DNA of 64,000 nucleotides. It comes from an uncultured Maribacter sp. GTDB lineage: Bacteria > Bacteroidota > Bacteroidia > Flavobacteriales > Flavobacteriaceae. How positions within the stretch are numbered: the first letter of the stretch is position 1; each line of letters starts with the position of its first letter. Under the pieces are notes generated by a model. It made no database searches, was not told the DNA's origin, and saw only the letters and a program-made list of their open reading frames with translations. A program made the translations under genes and the position numbers. This document shows, piece by piece, positions 25,017-34,799 of the stretch. The DNA lies in contig NZ_CANMBB010000002.1 of the NCBI RefSeq assembly GCF_947495965.1, positions 248,001 through 312,000 on the forward strand, read 5' to 3'.

Positions 25017-25697
25017 ATGGAAAAATTACTATTAAATATTAAAATAGAAATACCTAAAGAAATATATTTAAAAGACCCAGAATCGTCCTCATTAGGTAAA
25101 AAAATACTAGAACACAGTATTATACTAATTGAAGAAGGTGGTTTTGAAAATTTTAATTTTAAAAAACTTGGAAAACATATAGGATCCAACGAAAGTTCTA
25201 TTTATAGGTATTTTGATAGTAAACATAAACTTTTGGTGTACCTTACTTCTTGGTATTGGGGATGGATAGAATACCAGTTAGTATTAGAAACCTATAGTAT
25301 AACAAATACAAAGGATAAGTTAATGAAGGCTATTAGCATACTTACTAGGACTACAAAGCAGGATAATAAATTTAATCATATAAATGAGGTGTTATTAAAC
25401 CAGATTATAATTAATGAAAACTCAAAATCTTATTTAACTAAAGATGTAGATACTGAAAATAAAGAAGGTTATTTTATGTCTTATAAACGAGTTACACAAC
25501 GCTTTTCTGATATAATTACTGCATATAATGGGAAATATAAGTATAGTTTAAGTTTATCAAATACAGTCATTGAAGGAGCCTTACATCAACATTATAACAG
25601 AATGCATTTTAAATCTATCACCAATTGCAATTCTAAAATAACACCTTCTGAATTTTTCACCGATTTAGTACTAAAAACAATTTCCGTAAATGAATAA
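25017..25697 (+). CDS. TetR/AcrR-family transcriptional regulator
   Basis: The 226-residue protein has an N-terminal TetR helix-turn-helix (LGKKILEHSIILIEEGGFENFNF, then LGKHIGSNESSIYRYFDSKHKLL) and a helical ligand-binding part. It is preceded by the long palindrome and overlaps the ABC gene by 8 nt, so it likely represses its own operon until an effector binds. The ligand is unknown. Confidence 0.92.
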   Translation: MEKLLLNIKIEIPKEIYLKDPESSSLGKKILEHSIILIEEGGFENFNFKKLGKHIGSNESSIYRYFDSKHKLLVYLTSWYWGWIEYQLVLETYSITNTKDKLMKAISILTRTTKQDNKFNHINEVLLNQIIINENSKSYLTKDVDTENKEGYFMSYKRVTQRFSDIITAYNGKYKYSLSLSNTVIEGALHQHYNRMHFKSITNCNSKITPSEFFTDLVLKTISVNE

Positions 25698-27357
25698 TAC
25701 TATTTTATCTCCTTGGCAACGCTTTTTAGGACTATTAAAATTAGAACGAAAAGATATTTTTCAGGTATTTTACTATGCAATATTTGAGGGTATTGTAGCA
25801 TTATCTTTACCACTAGGAATACAGGCAATTATAAACTTAATTCAAGGTGCACAAATATCTACTTCTTGGATAGTTTTAGTTGTCTTAGTAACTGCTGGTG
25901 TTGCATTTTCTGGGATTCTAAAGTTAATGCAAATGCGTATTATAGAAACAATACAACAACGCATTTTTACAAGAGCTTCTTTAGAATTAAGCTACAGGTT
26001 CCCAAAAATTAAAATGAGCGAGTTGCGTAATTATTATTTGCCAGAATTAGCAAATCGTTTTTTTGATACACTAACCATACAAAAAGGATTATCTAAAATT
26101 TTAATTGATGTTCCATCGGCCTTTTTACAAATTATATTTGCCTTAATTCTGCTTTCATTTTATCATCCCTTTTTTATCGTTTTTGGGTTACTACTTTTAC
26201 TTTTAATTTATATGGTATTTAAATATACCGTTAAAAAAGGACTAGATACTAGCTTAAAAGAGTCTAAAATAAAATACCAAGTTGCGTATTGGCTACAAGA
26301 AATATCTAGAGTAGTAATTAGTTTTAAATTATCTGGTAAAACAAATTTAGCAATGTCTAAAAATGACAATTTGGTTTCACATTACTTAAAATCCAGAGAA
26401 AGTCACTTTAAAATACTAATACTACAGTTTATACAAATGATTGGATTTAAAGTATTAGTTACTGCTGGACTTTTATTAATTGGTGGTTTTTTAGTTCTTG
26501 ATCAACGTATGAATATAGGGCAATTTGTAGCGGCAGAGATAATTATACTTCTGGTTATTAATTCTGTTGAAAAATTAATATTAGGGTTAGAATCTTTTTA
26601 TGATGTGCTAACTTCTATAGAAAAACTAGGACAAGTTGTAGACAAACCCATAGAATCTCAAAAAGGAGAAATAATTAATACAAACAAAGACTTAACTATA
26701 GAGTTTCAAAATGTTAGCTATGCCGTTAAAGAAAGAAACCAACCCATTTTAGAAAACATTTCTTTTACTATAAACCAAGAGGATAGAATATTAATAGAAG
26801 GGGAAAGTGGTTCTGGAAAATCTAGCTTATTTCAACTAATTGCAGGAGTGATACTTCCTACTTCAGGATATATTTATATCAACAATTTATCTATAGAAAG
26901 CCTATTTATTAGTAAATATAGAGCCATACTAGGTTTGTCTCTTTCTTCTGAAACCCCTTTTGAAGGAACCATAAGAGAAAATATAACTTTTGGAGACACT
27001 ACAATTACCGATGAAGAAATTTATGAAGCTTTTGATAATTTAGATTTAACCGTCTTTTTAAAACAACAGCCAATGGGGCTTAACACCATCTTAAAACCAG
27101 AAGGAAAACAAATAGCATATACTACCGCAAAAAAAATAGTTTTAGCAAGAGCTATTGTTAAAAAACCAAAATTATTAATTCTAGAAGATCCACTGGATCA
27201 ATTTCATAAAACAGAGGCAGAAAAAATAATTAATTTTATTACTAAAGATTCACATGCTTGGAGTTTAATTGTGGTTAGTAACAATGAAACTTGGAAAGGT
27301 AAATGTAATAAGCACATTACGCTCAAAGAAGGTAATATTATAAAAAATAATAGGTAA
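25690..27357 (+). CDS. ABC exporter subunit with degenerate ATPase motifs
   Basis: The 555-residue protein joins a five- to six-helix membrane domain (1-310) to an ATPase domain, the layout of type I secretion and MsbA-like exporters, without a peptidase domain. Walker A GESGSGKSS (about 371-379) is intact. The other motifs deviate: the Q-loop glutamine is replaced (LSLSSETPFEG), the LSGGQ signature reads PEGKQIAYTTAKK, Walker B reads LLILEDP with Glu and Asp exchanged, and the H-loop His is Asn (VVSNNE). ATP may be bound but hydrolysis is doubtful. It precedes HlyD and TolC genes with a 1-nt overlap. Confidence 0.88.
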   Translation: MNNTILSPWQRFLGLLKLERKDIFQVFYYAIFEGIVALSLPLGIQAIINLIQGAQISTSWIVLVVLVTAGVAFSGILKLMQMRIIETIQQRIFTRASLELSYRFPKIKMSELRNYYLPELANRFFDTLTIQKGLSKILIDVPSAFLQIIFALILLSFYHPFFIVFGLLLLLLIYMVFKYTVKKGLDTSLKESKIKYQVAYWLQEISRVVISFKLSGKTNLAMSKNDNLVSHYLKSRESHFKILILQFIQMIGFKVLVTAGLLLIGGFLVLDQRMNIGQFVAAEIIILLVINSVEKLILGLESFYDVLTSIEKLGQVVDKPIESQKGEIINTNKDLTIEFQNVSYAVKERNQPILENISFTINQEDRILIEGESGSGKSSLFQLIAGVILPTSGYIYINNLSIESLFISKYRAILGLSLSSETPFEGTIRENITFGDTTITDEEIYEAFDNLDLTVFLKQQPMGLNTILKPEGKQIAYTTAKKIVLARAIVKKPKLLILEDPLDQFHKTEAEKIINFITKDSHAWSLIVVSNNETWKGKCNKHITLKEGNIIKNNR

Positions 27358-28715
27358 TGTTAAATATATCTAATAACAAAGTTTCTGAATATATAGATTT
27401 AAAGAAATTTGAATCTGGCAAAGAAATATTCACAAAGGAATATCATAAAAGATTTAAAATATTTTTACTAGTATTTTCTATTGCTTTAATAATTGTTTTA
27501 TTCTTACCATGGACACAAAATATAAGTAGTAACGGTTATGTTACTACTATAAAACCTAACCAACGCCCGCAAACTATACAGTCACAAATACCTGGCCGTA
27601 TTGAAGAATGGTTTGTTCAGGAAGGGAACATTGTTAAAAAAGGAGATACTATTCTTAGGATTTCTGAGGTAAAAAGCGACTATTTTGATGAAAAATTAGC
27701 AGAAAGGACGGATAACCAAATTACAGCAAAAAGTTCTTCTGTTGCGGCATATAAAAGTAAAGTTGGAGCATTAAAAAATCAAATTTCTGCTTTAAAACAA
27801 GAGAGAGTACTAAAACTTAAACAAGCAAAAAATAAAATAATACAATCAAGATTAAAAGTAAAAACAGACAGCATAGATTTAGTTGCTGCAAGAATAAAAG
27901 CAGATATAGCAAAAACACAATTTAACAGAGCTGTTTTACTACAACAAGAAGGATTAAAAGCTGTTAAAGACGTAGAGGAAAAAAGAGCAAAATTACAAGA
28001 AGCAGATGCAAAATTAATTTCACAAGAAAATAAATTTTTAAGTGCAAATAATGATGTAATTATCTCAGAACTTTCCATTTCTACTTTAAATGCAATGTAT
28101 GCAGACAAACTTGCAAAAGCGCAAAGCAATTTATATACAGCACAATCTAGCGGGTATGATACGCAAGTAGAAGTATCTAAACTAGAAACTAACCTTGCTA
28201 ACTACCAAAAACGTAGTAGTTTACTATTTATAACCGCACCGCAAGACGGTTTAATAAATAAAACTATAAAATCTGGTGTTGGAGAAACGTTTAAAGAAGG
28301 AGAGCATTTAGTAAATATTATGCCAACAAACTATGAGTTAGCTGTAGAAATGTATGTTCGTCCAATAGATTTGCCTTTATTGCATTTAGATGAAAAGGTA
28401 CGCGTGCAGTTTGATGGTTGGCCTGCAATAGTGTTTAGTGGGTGGCCAAATTTATCTTATGGAACCTATGGGGCAAAAGTAATTGCAATTGAAAACAATA
28501 GTAGGAACAATGGTATGTACAGAGTATTATTAGCTCCAGATGAGAACGAGGTAATGTGGCCCGAAGACATACGAGTAGGCTCTGGAGCAAAAACAATTGC
28601 CCTTTTAGATGATGTACCTATTTGGTTTGAACTTTGGAGGCAGTTAAACAGCTTCCCTCCCAATTTTTATCAGCCTAACCAGGATAACACTAAAAATATT
28701 CAAAATAAGGAATAA
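27357..28715 (+). CDS. HlyD-family membrane-fusion (adaptor) protein
   Basis: The 452-residue protein has one membrane helix (about 37-55), a biotinyl-lipoyl-like half-motif (GRIEEWFVQEGNIVKKGDTIL), a long periplasmic coiled coil (about 120-290) and a second lipoyl half (APQDGLINKTIKSGVGE). It links the inner-membrane exporter to the outer-membrane TolC-like channel. TAATG overlaps on both sides show an operon of three export proteins. Confidence 0.92.
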   Translation: MLNISNNKVSEYIDLKKFESGKEIFTKEYHKRFKIFLLVFSIALIIVLFLPWTQNISSNGYVTTIKPNQRPQTIQSQIPGRIEEWFVQEGNIVKKGDTILRISEVKSDYFDEKLAERTDNQITAKSSSVAAYKSKVGALKNQISALKQERVLKLKQAKNKIIQSRLKVKTDSIDLVAARIKADIAKTQFNRAVLLQQEGLKAVKDVEEKRAKLQEADAKLISQENKFLSANNDVIISELSISTLNAMYADKLAKAQSNLYTAQSSGYDTQVEVSKLETNLANYQKRSSLLFITAPQDGLINKTIKSGVGETFKEGEHLVNIMPTNYELAVEMYVRPIDLPLLHLDEKVRVQFDGWPAIVFSGWPNLSYGTYGAKVIAIENNSRNNGMYRVLLAPDENEVMWPEDIRVGSGAKTIALLDDVPIWFELWRQLNSFPPNFYQPNQDNTKNIQNKE

Positions 28716-30103
28716 TGCGAAACATATTTACTTTACTAATATTTCTCAATATATCTTTTGTTTTTTCACAAGAGATAAGCTCAATTTTATCTTTAGAAGA
28801 ATATTTAGGCTATGTAAAAAAATACCATCCAATTGTGAAGCAATCGCAACTTATTACTACGGATAGTGAAGCAAAATTATTAAAAGCTAGAGGTGCTTTT
28901 GACCCAAAAATAGAAGTAGATTATAATAGGAAAAAATTTAAAGAAACAGAATATTATGATAAGCTAAATACAACTTTTAAAATACCAACATGGTATGGCA
29001 TTGAACTAAAAGCAAATTATGAAAATAATGATGGGGTATTTTTAAACCCAGAATTAAATGTCCCAGAAAATGGTCTATATAGTGCTGGATTTTCTATACC
29101 ATTAGCCAAAAATTTGCTTACTAATAAGCGAATGGCAACATTAAAACAAGCAAAATTCTACAAAAAGCTGGCGCAAGCAAAACAACAATTGGTTGTTAAT
29201 GATATTTTATATGAAGCTATTACTGTCTACTTTAATTGGCTAAAAAATTATAATGCAAAATTAATCTATGAAGATTACTTGGCGAATGCCAAAATAAGAT
29301 TTGAAAATGTAAAAAGTAGCTTTATAGCTGGAGACAAGCCAGCAATAGATACTTTGGAAGCAAATATTAATTACAAAAATAGAATTCTAGATCTTGAGAA
29401 ATCTAAAATTGGATATATTAAATCTAAGCTAGAACTTTCTAATTACTTATGGCTAGAAAATAATTTACCTGTAGAGTTAGAAACTTCTATAAAGCCAGAT
29501 ATAAATACACTCACTACTATTGATGTTGTACTAAGTAGTTCTGTTTTAAACACACAAAGTGATTTTATAAAAAATCACCCAAAAATACAAGAGCTTAACG
29601 CAAAAAGAGATATTTTAATTACAGATAAACGACTAAAAAAGAACAACTTATTACCCACAATTAATTTAGAGTATAATTTCTTAACTACAGAATATAATAC
29701 AACTAACTCATTAAACACCGCAAACTATAAAAGCGGATTACATATAAATTTTCCGCTTTTTTTAAGAAAAGAACGTGCAGATTTAAAATTAGCAAAATTA
29801 AAATTAAAAGATACTGAGTATACTATTACTGCTACAGAAGTTACCCTAAAAAATAAAATTGAAAGTTTAAAAAATGAAATTGAATCCTATAATACACAAC
29901 ATACTATTTTGCAGGAACTTGTAGTGAATAATAAAAAATTAGTTACAAGCGAAGAACGAAAGTTTATATTAGGAGAAGGCTCGCTTTTTCTTGTAAATTA
30001 TAGAGAGGTAAAATTTATTGAAAGTCAACTAAAAAATATAGATACAGAATACCTTTTACTTAAAACAAAATCAAATCTTTTACGAACACTAGGTAACTTA
30101 TAA
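28715..30103 (+). CDS. TolC-family outer-membrane efflux protein
   Basis: The 462-residue protein has a signal peptide (ends FVFSQ) and two outer-membrane efflux repeats: long helices (KQSQLITTDSEAKLLKARGAF, KLAQAKQQLVVNDI) and short beta strands. It should form the trimeric outer-membrane channel of the TetR-controlled exporter. It is the last gene of the operon. Confidence 0.92.
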   Translation: MRNIFTLLIFLNISFVFSQEISSILSLEEYLGYVKKYHPIVKQSQLITTDSEAKLLKARGAFDPKIEVDYNRKKFKETEYYDKLNTTFKIPTWYGIELKANYENNDGVFLNPELNVPENGLYSAGFSIPLAKNLLTNKRMATLKQAKFYKKLAQAKQQLVVNDILYEAITVYFNWLKNYNAKLIYEDYLANAKIRFENVKSSFIAGDKPAIDTLEANINYKNRILDLEKSKIGYIKSKLELSNYLWLENNLPVELETSIKPDINTLTTIDVVLSSSVLNTQSDFIKNHPKIQELNAKRDILITDKRLKKNNLLPTINLEYNFLTTEYNTTNSLNTANYKSGLHINFPLFLRKERADLKLAKLKLKDTEYTITATEVTLKNKIESLKNEIESYNTQHTILQELVVNNKKLVTSEERKFILGEGSLFLVNYREVKFIESQLKNIDTEYLLLKTKSNLLRTLGNL

Positions 30104-30140
30104 ATAATCATAAGGTACTGTATATCTAATGTTTATTTAG

Positions 30141-30287
30141 CCCGAAAATTCTATTCATTGGAAAAATTATGATGCTAAATTTTACACGATAAAACGTGAT
30201 TTTAATTCATTTCAATTATTTATGCCAAGCTTTATTATTACATTAATTATTGCTGGCTTTGGAGCAATTAACCTTAGAAAATTATAA
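30141..30287 (+). pseudogene. possible fragment of a membrane protein gene
   Basis: A 48-codon frame without start codon, opened by an in-frame TAG, reads PENSIHWKNYDAKFY... and ends in a hydrophobic helix (MPSFIITLIIAGFGAINL). The composition is protein-like, but this may be chance. It could be the remnant of a transporter gene. Confidence 0.25.
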
Positions 30288-30425
30288 ACGAATAAACTTT
30301 ACACCCTAACTTACTCAGACTAAAAGCTATATAAAAGCATCATAAAGATTGTGAATATCTTTCTTATTTTGCTTTTATACGCCTACAACGAAACACTATA
30401 TTTGGCTGCTTTAAAACAAAAATAT

Positions 30426-30986
30426 ATGAGTGCAACTTGGTATGAATGTAAGGTAAAATATAGAAAAATTGATGAGGCATCTGGTGTACAAAAGGTTAAA
30501 ACAGAACCTTTTTTAGTAGATGCTATTTCTTATACTGAAGCGGAAAGTAGAATAACCGAAGAAATGTCCGTTTACTTAATGGACAATGAAGAAATTAAAA
30601 TTACGAATATTAAGGTGGCAAATTATGCCGAAATACACCCTTTTGAAAATTCCGATAGATGGTTTAAGTCACGTATATCTCTAATAGCATTTGATGAGGA
30701 AAGTGGCAAAGAACGCAAAACAAATTTGTACATGTTAATACAAGGAAATGATGTAAAGGAAGCTTACGAAAACACCTTTAGTGTAATGAAAGATTCTATG
30801 GGGGAATTTACAATTCCTGCCGTTTCAGAATCTCCTATTATAGATGTTTTCCCTTATTTTTCTGGGGAAGAAAATGAAGCGGAACGTTTAGAAAAATTTA
30901 CTGCCCTTAAAAACTCTGTCCCTGTTAATTTAAGTATAAATGAGGATTTAGAAATGGCTGATGTTCTTGCCAGTGAGGAAGAATAA
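30426..30986 (+). CDS. DUF4494 family protein
   Basis: The start is placed at MSATWYECKVKYRKIDEA (186 residues), the usual beginning of this family; the longer frame from 30351 adds 25 hydrophobic residues that are not conserved. The sequence KVKTEPFLVDAISYTEAESRI is typical. It is a soluble, acidic-tailed protein found throughout Bacteroidota. The biological role is unknown. It is monocistronic, between the exporter operon and a convergent pldA gene. Confidence 0.88.
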   Translation: MSATWYECKVKYRKIDEASGVQKVKTEPFLVDAISYTEAESRITEEMSVYLMDNEEIKITNIKVANYAEIHPFENSDRWFKSRISLIAFDEESGKERKTNLYMLIQGNDVKEAYENTFSVMKDSMGEFTIPAVSESPIIDVFPYFSGEENEAERLEKFTALKNSVPVNLSINEDLEMADVLASEEE

Positions 30987-31039
30987 TTAGTATTGTATTA
31001 AGTATTGGCTTAACTAACCACTAAGCCAATACTTAATTC

Positions 31040-31933
31040 TTATTTCCACTGTAAAAGAGATACTCCTATACCAAAAGTAGTTTGCTTATGATTATAATCT
31101 ATAACGCTTTCTCCATAGCCATAAAATAATTGTGCATGCATTTCTAAAAAATCAAAAACCCGAACTGCATAATCTACTTTTGCACTACCCTTATTATTAT
31201 TTCCGCCGCGTAAAGAATGTCTTAATAATAAACTTACATTATGTCTTCCTTTAGCGTAGGCAGATAAAAGCTCTGCGCGTCCTACATAATCTTCTATATT
31301 AGGATTATTATCTTCAGTACTTTTCTCTTGAATACGCCACCAGGGACTAAGAACAAAACTCCAAGAGGGGCTCTCCCACCCTATTTGCAAAACAACTCTA
31401 TTCCAACTTCTAGATAAAGGATTGGACTTACCGTTACTTTGGTGGTTTATACCAATACCTGTATAAACACTTTTAAATCCAAGAAAAGAATACTTTACAG
31501 GTACAACAAAAATTACTTCTGGTTCATAGTTAGTTTCTCTAAAGGGCCTGGAAATATCATTGCTATATAGTTGCCATCTAGAAGATTGCGTGTAACCTGC
31601 CCATAAGTCTCCGCCTAATTTATTACCCAATAAATTTTTAGCTACTCTTGCTTTAAAACTCAATTGAAATTTAAATTCTGTATTCAAGTAATCATAAGAC
31701 TGTGTTGCAGAATTTGTTGGGTTTCCGCTAATAGGCTGGTTATTTATGTTTGATGTATAGTTTGCTGCTAAAAAATAAACAGGTTTGTATGGTACTATCT
31801 TAAAAAGTTTAGTGGTATCATCTTGTATTTGCCAACGCTGAGAAAGCTTACCACCAGGATCTTGGATTAAGCCTTGCCCAAATGAACAAACAATACCAAA
31901 AAATAATAAGAATAGGGAGCAAAATACTTTCAT
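31040..31933 (-). CDS. pldA: outer-membrane phospholipase A
   Basis: The 297-residue protein has a signal peptide (ends CSFGQ), barrel strands, and the OMPLA active-site block GINHQSNGKSNPLSRSWNR (about 161-179), where His164 and Ser166 plus Asn178 form the catalytic set. It should hydrolyse phospholipids that reach the outer leaflet and so maintain outer-membrane asymmetry. In this family the enzyme is active as a calcium-dependent dimer. Length fits the family. Confidence 0.92.
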   Translation of the reverse strand: MKVFCSLFLLFFGIVCSFGQGLIQDPGGKLSQRWQIQDDTTKLFKIVPYKPVYFLAANYTSNINNQPISGNPTNSATQSYDYLNTEFKFQLSFKARVAKNLLGNKLGGDLWAGYTQSSRWQLYSNDISRPFRETNYEPEVIFVVPVKYSFLGFKSVYTGIGINHQSNGKSNPLSRSWNRVVLQIGWESPSWSFVLSPWWRIQEKSTEDNNPNIEDYVGRAELLSAYAKGRHNVSLLLRHSLRGGNNNKGSAKVDYAVRVFDFLEMHAQLFYGYGESVIDYNHKQTTFGIGVSLLQWK

Positions 31934-32040
31934 AAAGTCGTTAACCAGATTTGGAAAAACGCAAAAATAATTAAAGTTTTTTTCAAAATCTGGTTAAAGC
32001 CACATTATATAGCTTTCTCTGGATATGTATTCCTTTTATC

Positions 32041-32332
32041 CTATTCGGGTATGTTTATGTTCCAAGAGTATTCTTCTTTAAGATTTTGCAATTCAACAAT
32101 TTGCCTATCTAAAATATCAGCAAATTCGTTGAATTTTATTTCTCCGTTTTGTTTAGAATTATTTTCTTGGCCTTTAAAAACGGCATCTAATAATTCTTCC
32201 TCATCTGAATATATCGCTTTGTCTAAATGTATTTCTTCTACATAATCTAAACTTAATGGTGTTGTAAGTTTTCATAGAAAAGTAGAGGAAATACCTAAAT
32301 ATTTTAATATTTCTTATTTTGTAATTTCTAAA
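32041..32332 (-). pseudogene. decayed gene with in-frame stops (HTH-like N-terminus)
   Basis: On the minus strand one frame reads EILKYLGISSTFL, stop, KLTTPLSLDYVEEIHLDKAIYSD and continues for 76 residues to TAG, without any start codon. A further stop precedes EILKYLG. The part around EILKYLGIS looks like a helix-turn-helix. The clean C-terminal frame and good amino acid composition suggest a recently broken gene. What it encoded is unknown. Confidence 0.5.
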
Positions 32333-32522
32333 ACTTAAGAAAACATATATATTATTAACCAAACAGTCTACTGCTATTGCTTTCTTTTTCTATGCTGTTA
32401 TTTTTTAAAGTAAAGCACTTGGTTTTAAAAATTATTTATTGACTGTTCTCTTTTAATAAAAGATTCTAGCACATTATAGTTTTATTAAAACTATTTTTTG
32501 AGGCTAACTTTTTCCATTGTAA

Positions 32523-33629
32523 ATGATACTTACAATACCTATTTTTGGACTTCATTATGATATGATTATGGTTCTAGACAGAATAAACAATTGGTTTAAC
32601 TTATCTAAACAATACTTCTTTACATATAGTAACGGTTTTTTTAATCTATCATACTTATCTAACTCTCCTTCTTTAATAGTAGAGAGTTGCTCTAAAATGC
32701 CGTTCATGAAACGAGATAGAGAAAAACAAATGCTTCATGCCGATACCCCATTTGTAAAAGGAGAATTTTATTATGTGGAGTTGGAAGAAGGTTTGTGGAT
32801 TTTTTTGTCTGATATGTATTATAAAAATAATGTATCCTATAAACCTGTTTACGATTCATTTTTACCTGCAGATTATTATTTTATTTCCATAAATAATATA
32901 GAAAACAAGCTTAATGATAACACTTATGAAATTAATAATTTTAAAATTGAAAATAACTCAATTTCTTTTTCTAAACCCGCATCGGATTTTATAAACTGCC
33001 ATTTTAAAAATTCCACTGAAAATATGTATATACTATATTTTAGCGAGGATTGGGCTAATAAAAATATATTAAAATCGTCTACAACATCTACAGCCTTTAA
33101 AAATTTATTAAAAGACAATAAAAAGCAATTTTTGAATTATAGTTATAACAATACTGATTTCAAAACATTAATCAATAGGTTAATTTCTAGCTTTAAAGAC
33201 GCAGGAAGGCCCGATATTTTTGAACTTAAAAAACTGTCTTACGAATATTTTAGTTTGTTTTTTGATTCTTTAGAGAAAGAGGAGAATTACAATTCAAATG
33301 AAATAACTCATAAAAACAGAATAATTATTCAAAAGATTGAACATTATCTAATGAATAATTTATATGCAAAATTCCCTGGTATAGATTTTCTTTCTAAGAA
33401 ATATAAAATTTCTCCTACTAGATTAAAACAGAACTTTAAACTATTATTCGGAACTCCAATTTTTAAATATTTTCAAAAGCATAAAATGGAATTAGCTCTA
33501 TTATATGTTAAAAAAGAAGATTTAAAAATTAAAGATATTTCTGCCAAGCTTGGTTATGAAAACGTTAGTAAGTTTTCTAAGGCCTTTGAAAGCTGCCATA
33601 ATAAGCTTCCTTCAGAATTCCGTAAATAA
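32523..33629 (+). CDS. AraC-family transcriptional regulator
   Basis: The 368-residue protein ends in a double helix-turn-helix AraC domain (about 265-368): GIDFLSKKYKISPTRLKQNFKLLFG and LKIKDISAKLGYENVSKFSKAF. The N-terminal 250 residues are an unrecognised sensing part. It is followed by a pair of direct repeats and an oxidoreductase gene, its likely target. Confidence 0.9.
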   Translation: MILTIPIFGLHYDMIMVLDRINNWFNLSKQYFFTYSNGFFNLSYLSNSPSLIVESCSKMPFMKRDREKQMLHADTPFVKGEFYYVELEEGLWIFLSDMYYKNNVSYKPVYDSFLPADYYFISINNIENKLNDNTYEINNFKIENNSISFSKPASDFINCHFKNSTENMYILYFSEDWANKNILKSSTTSTAFKNLLKDNKKQFLNYSYNNTDFKTLINRLISSFKDAGRPDIFELKKLSYEYFSLFFDSLEKEENYNSNEITHKNRIIIQKIEHYLMNNLYAKFPGIDFLSKKYKISPTRLKQNFKLLFGTPIFKYFQKHKMELALLYVKKEDLKIKDISAKLGYENVSKFSKAFESCHNKLPSEFRK

Positions 33630-33636
33630 CAAATGT

Positions 33637-33670
33637 CTTATTGGGCTATTTGTGTCCTATCGGGTTATTT
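33637..33670. promoter_or_regulatory. 15-nt direct repeats, probable AraC binding sites
   Basis: CTTATTGGGCTATTT (33637-33651) and CCTATCGGGTTATTT (33656-33670) differ at three positions and are 19 nt apart, close to two helical turns, as expected for an AraC monomer pair. They lie directly behind the araC-type gene and before the reductase gene. Confidence 0.6.
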
Positions 33671-33691
33671 TTTTATTTTTTATCCCCATAA

Positions 33692-33737
33692 TTTTGATTC
33701 TATAATGGAATTTCTTCTCTCTATTATAGAATCAAAA
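33692..33737. promoter_or_regulatory. 15-bp inverted repeat before the reductase gene
   Basis: TTTTGATTCTATAAT (33692-33706) and ATTATAGAATCAAAA (33723-33737) are exact inverse copies with a 16-nt spacer. The right arm ends 2 nt before the ATG at 33740. It may be an operator or an RNA hairpin that masks the start; it could also act as terminator for the araC gene, though no T-run follows. Confidence 0.65.
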
Positions 33738-33739
33738 CT

Positions 33740-34615
33740 ATGAAGGATATTAACCAAAACCAAAAGGTATTATTGACTGGTGCTGAGTGCTTTCTCGGGG
33801 GAGCTATTGTTAGGAAACTAGCCGCACAAAATGTACCAGTCAAAGTTTTAACAAGAAATTTAGTTGGAAATCATAAGATTCCTAAGAGCAATGGAATTGT
33901 CGTTGAAAAAATGTCGGACCAATCTAATCTTTTAGTGAAACATCTAGAAGGTATTAACACAGTTATTTCTACATTAAGTTTAGTGAGAGAAAAAAGAAGG
34001 GTTTTTGATATTTGTTCAGACTATCAAGCAAATATTCAGTTACTCCAAGAAATGAAAAAAGCGGGGATAAGAAAGTTTATTTATGTGGAAGCCCCGTATT
34101 CCTATCTACATAAGAACCAAAGAATTATAGAAGAAAAAAACTATTTCCTATTAAAATTAAAAGAATCAAAAATTGACTACACCATTATAAGTACCAACGG
34201 TACTTTCTGTAACTTTAATAGTTTCTTAATTATGGCTAATAAAGGTAGAATATATCTTTTTGGAAAAGGAAATGAAAAGTTTAATCCGATTGATATAAAA
34301 GATTTAGCAGGAGCTTGTATAGATGCTATTACAATTAAACATAACCATTTATGTATAGGCGGACCCGAGATTTTAACAATAAAAGAAATAGCCAATATTG
34401 CTTTTGATGCCTATGGTAAACACCCCAAAATAATACATATTCCTTTTTGTTTAAAAAAAATAATTCTTTGGGTTGTACATAAATTCAATACAAAAAACAA
34501 TTTGCCTTGTTTAAACTATATGGAAAATCAAGTTTTAGGAATAAAATATGGGAATTTGCGTTTATCCTCATTTTTTAAAGAACAAGCTAAGGTCGTATCA
34601 CCGTTTTCTACTTGA
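33740..34615 (+). CDS. NAD(P)-binding epimerase/NmrA-like oxidoreductase
   Basis: The 291-residue protein has an N-terminal Rossmann motif (VLLTGAECFLGGAIVRKLAA) and atypical SDR features (NPIDIKDLAGACIDAI, a typical NmrA or epimerase stretch). No YxxxK catalytic pair is clear, so it may sense or bind NAD(P)H in place of full catalysis. Some close relatives are called NAD(P)H-binding or sugar epimerase-like. It is probably under the AraC regulator upstream. Confidence 0.82.
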   Translation: MKDINQNQKVLLTGAECFLGGAIVRKLAAQNVPVKVLTRNLVGNHKIPKSNGIVVEKMSDQSNLLVKHLEGINTVISTLSLVREKRRVFDICSDYQANIQLLQEMKKAGIRKFIYVEAPYSYLHKNQRIIEEKNYFLLKLKESKIDYTIISTNGTFCNFNSFLIMANKGRIYLFGKGNEKFNPIDIKDLAGACIDAITIKHNHLCIGGPEILTIKEIANIAFDAYGKHPKIIHIPFCLKKIILWVVHKFNTKNNLPCLNYMENQVLGIKYGNLRLSSFFKEQAKVVSPFST

Positions 34616-34750
34616 GATATTACTGCTAATTTAAAGCCTAAATTGTAATCGCGTTGACTGCGCTTCTTCTTTGGGTTCTGTGAATACTTCATAAATAAGT
34701 TGAATTTGTGCTAACTTATTTTAGGACAAGACAGGTATAAAATCAAAAAA

Positions 34751-34777
34751 AAAACCCATCATTGTTGATGGGCTTTT
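34751..34777. terminator. bidirectional intrinsic terminator
   Basis: CCCATCA (34755-34761), loop TTGT, TGATGGG (34766-34772), with A-runs on the left and CTTTTT on the right. It ends the cold-shock gene on the minus strand (ten T) and could stop plus-strand read-through. Confidence 0.85.
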
Positions 34778-34799
34778 TAAAACTTGGAGTTTATATATC

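Noticed and set aside
32051-32245. 64-codon forward frame
   Set aside because: Antisense to the decayed minus-strand gene; composition is not protein-like.
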